Source: Parafilimonas sp. (GTDB lineage: Bacteria > Bacteroidota > Bacteroidia > Chitinophagales > Chitinophagaceae). Taken from it: DNA of 6,483 bases. The stretch covers positions 7,200 to 13,682 of the forward strand of contig JAHEZC010000011.1 of NCBI GenBank assembly GCA_023251275.1. The letters run 5' to 3'. Below the pieces are notes generated by a model. It ran no database searches and was not told where the DNA came from. It was given only the letters and a program-made list of their open reading frames with translations. The position numbers were made by a program, and so were the translations under genes. Below are positions 1-6,483 of this stretch, one piece after another. Numbering within the stretch: position 1 is the stretch's first letter; each line of letters opens with the position of its first letter.

Positions 1-1479
1 ATGTCGTTGGGCGAAACATTGCTGCGGCCCACTGCCATGCTGTTCAGGAATCTTGCCAGCATGGATGCGGAAGAATCGATAAGAGGAAATCCCCTTGATG
101 GCGTGGTGCTGCTTACCGGTTGCGATAAAACGACCCCTTCTACAATCATGGGTGCAGCAAGTGTAAATCTTCCCACAATCGTTGTTCCCGGCGGGCCTAT
201 GCTGAATGGTAAATTCAAAGGGCAGGATATTGGTTCAGGTACGCATGTGTGGAGGTTTGCAGAAGATGTAAAAACGGGTAAGATAACACCCGAAGATTAT
301 TCGTTTGCAGAAAGTTGTATGTCAAGAAGTGCAGGGCATTGCATGACGATGGGCACCGCTTCCACGATGGCCTGCATGGTGGAAGCATTGGGACTTACCT
401 TGTCAGGTGCCGCTGCAATACCTGCGGTAGATTCACGCAAGAAAGTGCTGGCGCATTTGTCAGGAAGAAGAATTGTGGAAATGGTAAAGGAAGATTTGAA
501 ACTATCGGACATTCTTACACGGGAAGCATTTGAAAATGCTATAAAAGTAAATGCAGCTGTTGGCGGCTCTACGAATTTCATCATTCATCTTACTGCAATT
601 GCAGGAAGAGTTGGAGTGGAATTACATCTTGAAGACTTTGATAAACTGGGCAGTAATATTCCTTTGCTGCTGAACCTGATGCCTTCAGGAAAATATTTGA
701 TGGAAGATTTTTATTATGCCGGCGGCTTGCCTGTCATCATCAATGAATTACGTGAGCACCTGCATATCCATGTAAAAACGGTTACGGGAAAAAGTCACGA
801 TGAAAATATAAAAGGTAATTGCGAATGCTATAATGCAGATGTGATCGCTGCTTATGAACTACCGTTCAAAGCTAAAGCAGGTATCGTTGTATTGAAAGGA
901 AATCTCGCGGAAAATGGTGCGGTAATAAAACCCTCCGCTGCCACACCTGCATTGATGAAACATCGCGGAAGGGCGGTGGTTTTTGAAAACATTGAAGCAT
1001 ATCATGCAACAATTGATGACCCTGATTTAGATATTGATGAAACCTGTATCATGGTGTTGAAAAATGCCGGACCTGTTGGCTATCCCGGCATGCCCGAAGT
1101 AGGCAATATGACTTTGCCAAAAAAATTATTGGATAAAGGCGTTACTGATTTAATAAGAATTTCAGACGGACGCATGAGCGGCACTGCTTATGGCACGGTA
1201 GTATTGCATGTGTCTCCTGAGGCAGCGATTGGCGGCACGCTCGCATTCGTAGAAAATGGTGATTTTATAGAATTGGACGTAGCTGCAAAGCGCATTCATT
1301 TAGATGTGGCTGATGAAGAATTGGTACACAGAAGAAAGCTTTGGAAAAAATCTGTACCCTCTTCGACAAGAGGATATGTGAGTTTGTATATTCAGCATGT
1401 GCAACAGGCAGACAAAGGAGCTGACTTTGATTTTTTGTTAGGATGTTCAGGGGCTGAGGTAACAAGGGATTCGCATTAA
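1..1479 (+). CDS. IlvD/Edd-family sugar-acid dehydratase (L-arabonate/D-xylonate type), 5'-truncated by window edge
   Basis: This is a [2Fe-2S], Mg-dependent cytoplasmic dehydratase of the IlvD/Edd superfamily, which converts an aldonic acid to its 2-keto-3-deoxy acid. Visible motifs: GETL (E5), GCDKTTP at residues 40-46, SRSAGHCMTMGTAST around Cys114, GGSTN near 188, PEVGN (E366) and DGRMSGTAYGT (Ser393). Compared with my memory of Rhizobium L-arabonate dehydratase (cluster C59/C127/C200, metal E91/D128/K129/E453, catalytic S480), C41, D42, K43, C114, E5, E366 and S393 fit with a constant offset of 86-87. So about 86 residues and the first cluster cysteine lie upstream, and the full length would be near 578, the family norm. 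The ATG at 1 is therefore an internal Met of the conserved MSLGET segment, not the start. The C-terminal RGY...HVQQADKGADFDFL tail favours sugar-acid dehydratases over the branched-chain enzyme IlvD. The exact substrate is not decidable here. It ends in TAA, 61 bp before the next gene on the same strand. Confidence 0.93.
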   Translation: MSLGETLLRPTAMLFRNLASMDAEESIRGNPLDGVVLLTGCDKTTPSTIMGAASVNLPTIVVPGGPMLNGKFKGQDIGSGTHVWRFAEDVKTGKITPEDYSFAESCMSRSAGHCMTMGTASTMACMVEALGLTLSGAAAIPAVDSRKKVLAHLSGRRIVEMVKEDLKLSDILTREAFENAIKVNAAVGGSTNFIIHLTAIAGRVGVELHLEDFDKLGSNIPLLLNLMPSGKYLMEDFYYAGGLPVIINELREHLHIHVKTVTGKSHDENIKGNCECYNADVIAAYELPFKAKAGIVVLKGNLAENGAVIKPSAATPALMKHRGRAVVFENIEAYHATIDDPDLDIDETCIMVLKNAGPVGYPGMPEVGNMTLPKKLLDKGVTDLIRISDGRMSGTAYGTVVLHVSPEAAIGGTLAFVENGDFIELDVAAKRIHLDVADEELVHRRKLWKKSVPSSTRGYVSLYIQHVQQADKGADFDFLLGCSGAEVTRDSH

Positions 1480-1540
1480 AATTAAAAGAAAAAAGATGTG
1501 CAAATTTTAGTTGTAGTGATAATATCATTTTATTATTCTT

Positions 1541-2410
1541 ATGTGGATAAACAATGATGTGGGGCATTTACAAGACTATATAACCCAGGTGTGGGTTAAA
1601 GTAACAGGGAGAAAATTTGACCCTGAAAAAGAAAGCTTCTTAGTAGGGCCAACTGGCGATACTACGCTGATCAAGGATAAATTCTTTCAAGACCTTGCTT
1701 TAAGGGAAAATCTTGATATCCAGCAAGACATTAGTGATTGTGGACTCATTGAAAGTTTTGAAGATTTAACTTTAACTGCAACAGAAAAAAAATTACTCAA
1801 CCCACGTATTATTGATTTTTACGAAAGAACAGCAAAATATAATTTCGAAATCTGGTCAGAATGGTGCGGCTTTTTCAAGCCCTTCGGTTGGCTTTTATCA
1901 ATAATCTTCAGTAAACGATTACAACAGTTAAATCTTCCATTAAACTCATTGGATTCGGCAAAAGGCATTACCAGCAATATCATTAAGCTTATTGATAAAA
2001 AAACAAATATTTCCAAATGGACAGTCTGGTACAGGATTTTAAAAAGTACAAATTATGTGATTTATTCTGGTGTTTATACAATTTGCGAAGTTCCAAATTT
2101 TCCTGGCAGGTTTTTAAAAGTTGTTTTTCCGTTGCCAAATGGTAATGCTATAGTAATTATGCGCAGAGAAATACTTGATAATGGTTCACTAAAGCTTTGC
2201 TCAGACGGTCACAGATTTGGTGACAATGGCTTCTATTTTACATTGACCAATCATAAGGGAAAATACTGGACACGTTTTGTAAAATCAATGCACGAATGGA
2301 TTACAGTTTATGTTGATGATGAGAATATCATAAGAGCAGATCACCACCTGCATTTTTACGGAATGCCTTTTCTGAAATTGCATTACAAAATGATGGAAAA
2401 ACAGAAATAA
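1541..2410 (+). CDS. conserved-looking hypothetical protein, 289 aa
   Basis: I do not recognise a named family. The ORF starts at the first ATG after an in-frame TAA at 1520-1522, so no longer start is possible except rare codons; no Shine-Dalgarno sequence is visible. There is no signal peptide and no convincing membrane helix; the only strongly hydrophobic patch is residues 111-123, rich in aromatics (FFKPFGWLLSIIF), and probably packs inside the fold. The first 80 residues are acidic and may be a separate small domain. Residues 86-150 (NPRI.DFYERT...IWSEW...KPFGW...SKRLQQLNLPL) look like a conserved core. Residues 160-285 alternate in a beta-rich pattern (VWYR, YVIYSGVYT, FLKVVFPLP, AIVIMRRE, FYFTL, HEWITVYVD), ending in HHLHFYGMPFLKLHY. 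Codon and base use are more AT-rich than the dehydratase upstream. It may be cotranscribed with it (61-bp gap, no terminator seen), but no functional link is evident. Confidence 0.8.
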   Translation: MWINNDVGHLQDYITQVWVKVTGRKFDPEKESFLVGPTGDTTLIKDKFFQDLALRENLDIQQDISDCGLIESFEDLTLTATEKKLLNPRIIDFYERTAKYNFEIWSEWCGFFKPFGWLLSIIFSKRLQQLNLPLNSLDSAKGITSNIIKLIDKKTNISKWTVWYRILKSTNYVIYSGVYTICEVPNFPGRFLKVVFPLPNGNAIVIMRREILDNGSLKLCSDGHRFGDNGFYFTLTNHKGKYWTRFVKSMHEWITVYVDDENIIRADHHLHFYGMPFLKLHYKMMEKQK

Positions 2411-2553
2411 TTATTTATTGCGAAGTACTCTCCCAGGTATTTACAAATGAAAAATGATACAGCCTGATATTCCATATCGCATTTCAAAATATTAAGCCGG
2501 CAATAGAAGGATTTGTTTCATTCTATCTGAAAAAATTGAACATAGAACAAGAA

Positions 2554-2574
2554 AGCCCCGCCTGAGGCGGGGCT
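2554..2574 (-). terminator. GC-rich hairpin terminator between convergent genes
   Basis: A perfect 9-bp inverted repeat (AGCCCCGCC / GGCGGGGCT) flanks a 3-nt loop. Read on the - strand, the hairpin is followed directly by TTTCTTGTTC, a T-rich tract typical of an intrinsic terminator. It would end the sigma/anti-sigma transcript about 130 bp past its stop. On the + strand the trailing sequence is CGAGTTT, a much weaker tract, so termination of the upstream + strand gene here is possible but less certain. The rest of the 2411-2703 gap contains no ORF or RNA gene that I can support. Confidence 0.75.
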
Positions 2575-2703
2575 CGAGTTTACCACTCTAAAAGAACCCC
2601 CAAAGATTCGTGTTTTTCCAGGTTAATCTTACGGGAAACAAAAACAATGTAACTTTTTTTCAATAGGCCGGTTAATTTAGAAAATTTATAAATACATTCT
2701 GGT

Positions 2704-3999
2704 TCATTTAAAATCCCTGGTAAACCCGATTTTTAATCCAAAATTGGTGACTGGCAAATCGCCACGTCCCACCCCTTTCAGTGGTAATTGATAATAAGGT
2801 TCAATGCGCATCTTCATCGTTCTGTCCCTGTTCAATGAACCTTCGTATCCTGCGCTTACCTGCAGGTTAGCAAACACATTACTGGATGCCTGTTTGTAAG
2901 ATTTGTTTGAAACATATTGTGATCCATTCTTATTCAAAGCATAATCAAATTGTTCATCGTGAATAATGATTGATGTTACTCCGAATGTTGCGAAGTAATG
3001 AGACGGACCTTTTTTTGAATTAAAATTATACCTGAAAGCTACAGGCATTTCAGTAATCCTGCTTTTGCCATTAAGGTTTATAATCTCCGTATTGTTAGGC
3101 ACCCGTATATTGTCTTTGCTGAGATATTTGCCCTCAGTAAAGTAGTGCTCCTGTCCTTTTATAATACTGATTTCGATATTAAGATTTGGCTTGATCCGGT
3201 AACCCGCTATGATTCCATAATTTAATCCCGGGCTTTTCACTGACTGAAATTTTACGGTAGAAAAATCAGGACCTGCCAGTAACCCAAGATAAAAACGTTT
3301 AGGAACGGTGAGCTTAATAATCTGCGATTTTGCATTTTCATTTGCAGCATTGCCGCTATTGGAATTAATTATACTATTCTGGCTCTGAACTCCCGCAAGC
3401 GGTTTACTATTAGGTTGCATAACAAGCTCATTAATCTGATCCTGGCGGGTTATCTGCGGCAAAGGAAGTTCGTTTCCATGCAATACAGGTTGTGACGGTA
3501 TTATAATTGTTTTACTTACCCCCTTTTCACCGCTTACCTTGTTATCACTTAGAGTGAAAATATGATCTATAGAATTTTGTAAAGGAGTAGTTTCCTGGTC
3601 TTTCAGGCTGAATTTGTCAATAGCCTTCACAGTATTAATACGGGCATCAGCAACAGCACGGTTTGCTGAAGAAGCCGGGGCAACATCAACTCTATTTCCG
3701 GGATCGGAAACCGTATTGGGCAATTCTTTCTTTACCTGAACTAAAGGCTGTTTGGCTGTACTGGTATCAAAAAAATATTTTTCGACAAAAAGACCTGTCG
3801 GTATAAGAAATGCAAGCAAAACAGCAGCAGCACTCAGGCTGATGCGATAATTAGATTGAGGTGAAATAGCTGCAGATTCATTCGCGGGGTTATTCAGCCT
3901 GCTGCGCATTTTATCCCAGTCGGCGACATCCGTTTTTATGGGATAGTGCTCCGCTGCACTTCTGAATATATCATCCATATCATCACTTATATGCTGCAT
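2704..3999 (-). CDS. putative dual-membrane-spanning anti-sigma factor: N-terminal cytoplasmic segment, TM helix, periplasmic linker, C-terminal outer-membrane beta-barrel
   Basis: The architecture is read from 431 residues. Residues 1-52 are polar, with a MDDIFRSAAEHYP...DWDKM segment resembling the sigma-binding N-termini of Bacteroidota anti-sigma-like proteins. Residues 54-72 form one strong hydrophobic helix. Residues about 75-232 are low-complexity, rich in N, S, Q, P and K, and probably disordered. Residues 235-431 look like an OmpA/PorT-type small barrel: FYLGLLAGPDFSTVKF, YGIIAGYRI, MPVAFRYNF, FATFGV, LQVSAGYEG, and a last strand NFGLKIGFTRDFK with an aromatic near the end, as in outer-membrane insertion signals. 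The gene overlaps the 3' end of the sigma gene by 17 bp if it starts at ATG 3999. Met8 (ATG at 3978-3976) is an attractive alternative, 4 nt past the sigma stop and beginning exactly at MDDIFR. I infer that it holds the neighbouring sigma factor inactive and signals outer-membrane or envelope state. The design matches Dma proteins reported from Bacteroides thetaiotaomicron. No anti-sigma activity is proven by sequence alone; a plain barrel protein with an anchor is the alternative. Confidence 0.82.
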   Translation of the reverse strand: MQHISDDMDDIFRSAAEHYPIKTDVADWDKMRSRLNNPANESAAISPQSNYRISLSAAAVLLAFLIPTGLFVEKYFFDTSTAKQPLVQVKKELPNTVSDPGNRVDVAPASSANRAVADARINTVKAIDKFSLKDQETTPLQNSIDHIFTLSDNKVSGEKGVSKTIIIPSQPVLHGNELPLPQITRQDQINELVMQPNSKPLAGVQSQNSIINSNSGNAANENAKSQIIKLTVPKRFYLGLLAGPDFSTVKFQSVKSPGLNYGIIAGYRIKPNLNIEISIIKGQEHYFTEGKYLSKDNIRVPNNTEIINLNGKSRITEMPVAFRYNFNSKKGPSHYFATFGVTSIIIHDEQFDYALNKNGSQYVSNKSYKQASSNVFANLQVSAGYEGSLNRDRTMKMRIEPYYQLPLKGVGRGDLPVTNFGLKIGFTRDFK

Positions 4000-4561
4000 A
4001 TAGCACTGTTGAAATATCGCGGTTTATGAATTTTTGCAGATGCAATCTCGCTTTCGACAAACTTGATTTGGAAGTACCCACCGATATACCCAACCTGTCA
4101 GCAATTTCCTGGTGCGTAAAGCCATCTATCACATACATATTAAACACGACCCGGTACGATGGCGGCAACTTTTTTACTTCACTAATCAGTTCTTTATACA
4201 AAACCATATTGTCTGCGAACTGTGTTCTGTCGGGTTCTTCCCAAATGCTGTCTGGCATGCTTCCGATCTCCGGCATCAGGTTTTGCCTTCTCAATTCATC
4301 AATGGCCGTATTAACCATAATTCTTTTCATCCAGCCCATCAACACTTTTTCAAGATCATTCTCATCCTTGCAAAAGAATTTATGAAAATTCAGAAATACT
4401 TTGACAAACCCATCATTTACAATGTCTATAGCTTTTTCATACCTGTAGATATAGCGGAAAACGATCTTCAGACAATAGCCGTAATAATGCTCATACAGTA
4501 TTTTCTGATACCTATGCTCACTGTTTCTGCACCCGCTGATTATCTGGCTCAGAGATTCCAA
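3983..4561 (-). CDS. ECF-type RNA polymerase sigma factor (sigma-70 family, Bacteroidota type)
   Basis: Sigma2 is seen in LYEHYYGYCLKIVFRY, the -10-recognition and core-binding stretch DIVNDGFVKVF, and GWMKRIMVNTAIDELRR. Sigma4 is seen in LPPSYRVVFNMYVIDGFTHQEIADRLGIS followed by GTSKSSLSKAR, a complete helix-turn-helix for -35 recognition. No other domain is present, so this is a minimal ECF factor. The frame is open to a TTG at 4663 (226 aa). The only other common initiation codon before sigma2 is TTG at 4561, giving 192 aa starting MESLSQIISGC, the usual distance to the family's first conserved helix. I prefer 4561 because the extra 34 residues do not resemble sigma N-termini and their DNA holds palindromes. 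There is no ATG before Met109 of the long form (Met75 of the chosen form), which lies inside sigma2. It ends in TGA overlapping or touching the barrel-bearing putative anti-sigma gene, so the two are cotranscribed and probably partners. Confidence 0.92.
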   Translation of the reverse strand: MESLSQIISGCRNSEHRYQKILYEHYYGYCLKIVFRYIYRYEKAIDIVNDGFVKVFLNFHKFFCKDENDLEKVLMGWMKRIMVNTAIDELRRQNLMPEIGSMPDSIWEEPDRTQFADNMVLYKELISEVKKLPPSYRVVFNMYVIDGFTHQEIADRLGISVGTSKSSLSKARLHLQKFINRDISTVLYAAYK

Positions 4562-4589
4562 AAGTCTGGTATATTTAATGATACGATGA

Positions 4590-4617
4590 TTGACAGAAGT
4601 GGTTGCCTGCCTGTCAA
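4590..4617. repeat. inverted repeat TTGACAG / CTGTCAA with 14-nt spacer
   Basis: The arms at 4590-4596 and 4611-4617 are perfect 7-bp reverse complements. The right arm overlaps the 14-bp palindrome at 4613-4626. In the leader of the sigma transcript it could form a hairpin with a 14-nt loop, or the half-sites could bind the same regulator as the palindrome. Chance occurrence cannot be excluded. Confidence 0.3.
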
Positions 4618-4626
4618 AATTTTGAC
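4613..4626. promoter_or_regulatory. perfect 14-bp palindrome upstream of the sigma gene (candidate operator)
   Basis: GTCAAAATTTTGAC is a perfect two-fold palindrome, the right size for a dimeric regulator. It lies about 51 bp before the preferred TTG start of the sigma factor and inside the reading frame if the longer start is used. The motif TTGAC recurs three times within 37 bp. On the - strand the sequence around it (a TTG at 4636-4634, then AAATTTTG within the palindrome) resembles a Bacteroidota TTG / TAnnTTTG promoter, but the first base of the -7 element mismatches and the 15-nt gap is short, so I do not call a promoter. Confidence 0.35.
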
Positions 4627-4791
4627 GCTGTAAGATACAACTAAATCGTTTCCCGGCGCTCAATTTTGGCTTAAAAAGAGAAGCTATATTGATTTAATGC
4701 AACATCCCTGGATTCTTATAACTGTATCTGCCATCTTCTTTTAACGAACACAATGGGTTTAAAATTTTATTGTTTACGGAAAATAAAATGG

Positions 4792-4809
4792 AAAGAGCTA
4801 TTGCTCTTT
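4792..4809 (-). terminator. weak hairpin overlapping the stop codon of the glucosidase gene
   Basis: A 7-bp inverted repeat, AAAGAGC / GCTCTTT, encloses a 4-nt loop that contains part of the TAG stop codon (4800-4798). Read on the - strand it is followed by CCATTTTATTTTCC, which is T-rich though interrupted. It may partly separate the glucosidase transcript from the sigma gene downstream. The stem is short and AU-rich, so termination would be inefficient. The rest of 4562-4797 is AT-rich and shows no other gene or convincing promoter. Confidence 0.3.
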
Positions 4810-6483
4810 TGACTGTAATTCATATATCACTGCTTCGTATTGCTGAAGTTTTCCGTCTGCTAAAGGAGCAGAGTAATTTCCCAGCAATAGTTTTGCTTTA
4901 CTGAGGTCTATCCCTGTTTTTACTGATGCCGTTTTGCTCGTAAAATTAAGCATCACCAATATTTTTTTACCATTGCCTTCCCTTGTAAAAGCATATACAT
5001 CCGGGTTGTCTTTATCAAGCAATGAATATTTTCCATAAATCAAAACCAGGTTTTCTTTGCGCAATTTTACTGTTTTTCTAAAATAATTCAGCACTGAATG
5101 CGGGTCATTTTCCTCTGCGGCTTTATTGATCATTTTATAATTCGGATTAACATTTATCCATGGAATGCCTGTCGTAAACCCTGCATTTACAGTGCTGTCC
5201 CATTGAAATGGTGTACGGCCATTATCTCTGCAGAATAATTTCAGGTCCTCTATAAATTTCTGAATATCTCCGCCAATGTTTTTTTGATGCTGATATTCAT
5301 TAAGCGTCGGCACATCACGATAATCTTCAATTTTAGAAAACCTGATATTGGTCATGCCCAACTCATCTCCATTGTAATAAAATGGAGTGCCCCGCATAGT
5401 CATAATGAATGTGGTAAGCATTTCAGAAGATAATTGCCTGAATGCAGGACTATCATTTCCAAACCTGCTTACCAATCTTGCCTGGTCATGGTTGGCAAGA
5501 AAAATGGATAACCAGCCCTTCTCAGCAAAAGCGCTATCCCATCGGCTGAATACCTCTTTAAAATGAAGAAGGCTGTATCCTTTAGGATTACCAATATCAA
5601 CTCCTTCAAAGGCATAAGCCATGTCTAATTCCTTACGCTCTGCATCAACCAGGTTGTGAGCATCTTCAAATGTATTTCCCGCACCTTCCGCCACACTCAT
5701 TATATTGTATTTACTGAATACTTCACGGTTCATTTCTTTCAGATAATCGTGCAGGTGCGGACCCATAGCATAATATGGCATAAAGTTCTTTTCATACCCT
5801 TCGGGGAAAGCAGGAAAAGTAGTGTCTTTCGCGGCAAACTGAAATGCATCAAGCCTGAAACCATCAATCCCTTTATCTGCCCAGAATTTCATAATATGAT
5901 ATACTTCCTGCCGCAACTGCGGATTTTCCCAGTTTAAGTCAGGTTGCTTCCGTGAAAAATAATGCAGGTAATATGCATTGGTAAGCGAATCATATTTCCA
6001 GGCATCATGATTTATATCAAACAAACTGTACCTGTACGGCGGCTTCCCCTCTTCAGCATTCCACCAATGATAATAATTACGATAAGGACTTGTTCTCGAA
6101 CTGCGGCTTTGCTTAAACCATTCATGTTCATCACTGCTGTGATTCACGACGAGGTCCATTACCAATTTAATTCCGCGGTCATGCATGCCTTTAAGCAACG
6201 CATCGAAATCATCCATTGAGCCAAAATCTTTCATGATATTGCGGTAATCGCTGACATCATAACCATTATCATCGTTAGGAGAACTATAGATCGGATTGAG
6301 CCAGACCACATCAACACCTAAGCTTTTAATATAATCCAGTTCAGAGATGATGCCCTTCAAATCACCAATGCCGTCACCATCGCTGTCTTTAAAACTTCTC
6401 GGATAAATCTGGTAAACAATTGCTTCTTTCCACCATTTACGATCCGTAAAGTCATTGCCTGAAAGCTCATTCTTATGCGACTG
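4798..6483 (-). CDS. GH13 alpha-glucosidase (oligosaccharide-hydrolysing, GH13_31-like), 5'-truncated by window edge
   Basis: This enzyme hydrolyses terminal alpha-glucosidic bonds of malto- or isomalto-oligosaccharides by a retaining mechanism. Numbering from the first visible codon (561 residues present): WWKEAIVYQIYPRSF begins at 17, with a DSDGDGIGD metal-loop after it; region I is DLVVNH at 110-115; region V is QPDLN at 180-184; region II is GFRLDAF with nucleophile Asp212; region III is AEGAG with acid/base Glu266; region IV is ANHD with Asp333. All three catalytic carboxylates are intact. The last 80 or so residues form the C-terminal beta-sandwich, ending YEAVIYEL. A TTG at 6360 could be mistaken for the start, but the essential first strand of the barrel is encoded upstream of it, and the frame stays open to the right edge. 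The residues before WWK (QSHKNELSGNDFTDRK) are not typical of a cytoplasmic GH13_31 N-terminus, so a signal peptide may lie beyond the window. The residue after the nucleophile is Ala, not the Val of oligo-1,6-glucosidases, suggesting alpha-1,4 preference. It reads toward the sigma gene, with 236 bp between. Confidence 0.93.
   Translation of the reverse strand, partial: QSHKNELSGNDFTDRKWWKEAIVYQIYPRSFKDSDGDGIGDLKGIISELDYIKSLGVDVVWLNPIYSSPNDDNGYDVSDYRNIMKDFGSMDDFDALLKGMHDRGIKLVMDLVVNHSSDEHEWFKQSRSSRTSPYRNYYHWWNAEEGKPPYRYSLFDINHDAWKYDSLTNAYYLHYFSRKQPDLNWENPQLRQEVYHIMKFWADKGIDGFRLDAFQFAAKDTTFPAFPEGYEKNFMPYYAMGPHLHDYLKEMNREVFSKYNIMSVAEGAGNTFEDAHNLVDAERKELDMAYAFEGVDIGNPKGYSLLHFKEVFSRWDSAFAEKGWLSIFLANHDQARLVSRFGNDSPAFRQLSSEMLTTFIMTMRGTPFYYNGDELGMTNIRFSKIEDYRDVPTLNEYQHQKNIGGDIQKFIEDLKLFCRDNGRTPFQWDSTVNAGFTTGIPWINVNPNYKMINKAAEENDPHSVLNYFRKTVKLRKENLVLIYGKYSLLDKDNPDVYAFTREGNGKKILVMLNFTSKTASVKTGIDLSKAKLLLGNYSAPLADGKLQQYEAVIYELQSKEQ

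Noticed and set aside
1..3. ATG at the left edge as the true start of the dehydratase
   Set aside because: It is the conserved internal MSLGET segment; motif spacing shows about 86 residues, including one cluster cysteine, are missing upstream.
1517..1527. Short palindrome TGATA-A-TATCA before the unknown gene
   Set aside because: Five-base arms in AT-rich DNA are expected by chance, and no promoter elements with correct spacing surround it.
2411..2703. Possible small gene or RNA in the convergent gap
   Set aside because: Short ATG frames such as the one near 2448 stop after a few codons, and apart from the terminator hairpin no stable structure is apparent.
4026..4633. Two overlapping + strand ORFs (4026-4385 and 4112-4633)
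   Set aside because: They lie antisense to the clear sigma-factor gene, show no domain-like sequence, and are best explained as frame shadows.
6358..6360. TTG as the start of the glucosidase
   Set aside because: The frame is open for 41 more codons, encoding the family's conserved WWKEAIVYQIYPRSF and DGDGIGD segments.
1..6483. CRISPR array, tRNA, insertion sequence or toxin-antitoxin system
   Set aside because: No spaced direct repeats, tRNA-like cloverleaf, transposase motifs or paired small ORFs are visible on either strand.

Overview
The window looks like chromosome from a Bacteroidota bacterium, most likely the Chitinophagaceae or a close relative. The reasons are moderately AT-rich DNA, genes without visible Shine-Dalgarno sequences, and above all an ECF sigma factor of the Bacteroidota type followed by a protein with an N-terminal cytoplasmic segment, one membrane helix and a C-terminal outer-membrane barrel. 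The taxonomic call is inferred from protein style, not from a marker gene. Both outermost genes are cut by the window edges.

Layout. On the + strand, 1-1479 is the 3' part of a sugar-acid dehydratase of the IlvD/Edd family; about 86 N-terminal residues lie off the left edge. It is followed by a 289-residue protein of unknown function (1541-2410). A convergent intergenic stretch (2411-2703) holds a strong GC-rich hairpin, probably a terminator. On the - strand, read from right to left, come a GH13 alpha-glucosidase-type enzyme (6483-4798, its N-terminus beyond the right edge), an ECF sigma factor (about 4561-3983) and the barrel-bearing putative anti-sigma factor (3999-2704). The last two overlap or almost touch and surely form one transcription unit.

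How the parts work together. The dehydratase and the glucosidase are separate carbohydrate functions, sugar-acid oxidation and alpha-glucoside hydrolysis, and nothing here links them. The sigma/anti-sigma pair is the most interesting part. The second protein appears able to contact the sigma factor in the cytoplasm, cross the inner membrane, span the periplasm through a disordered linker of about 160 residues, and end in an outer-membrane barrel. This is the architecture I recall as 'dual membrane-spanning anti-sigma factors' (Dma) from Bacteroides thetaiotaomicron. Just upstream, a perfect 14-bp palindrome and a second inverted repeat lie where a promoter or operator would be expected. The sigma gene has no usable ATG and seems to start at TTG.
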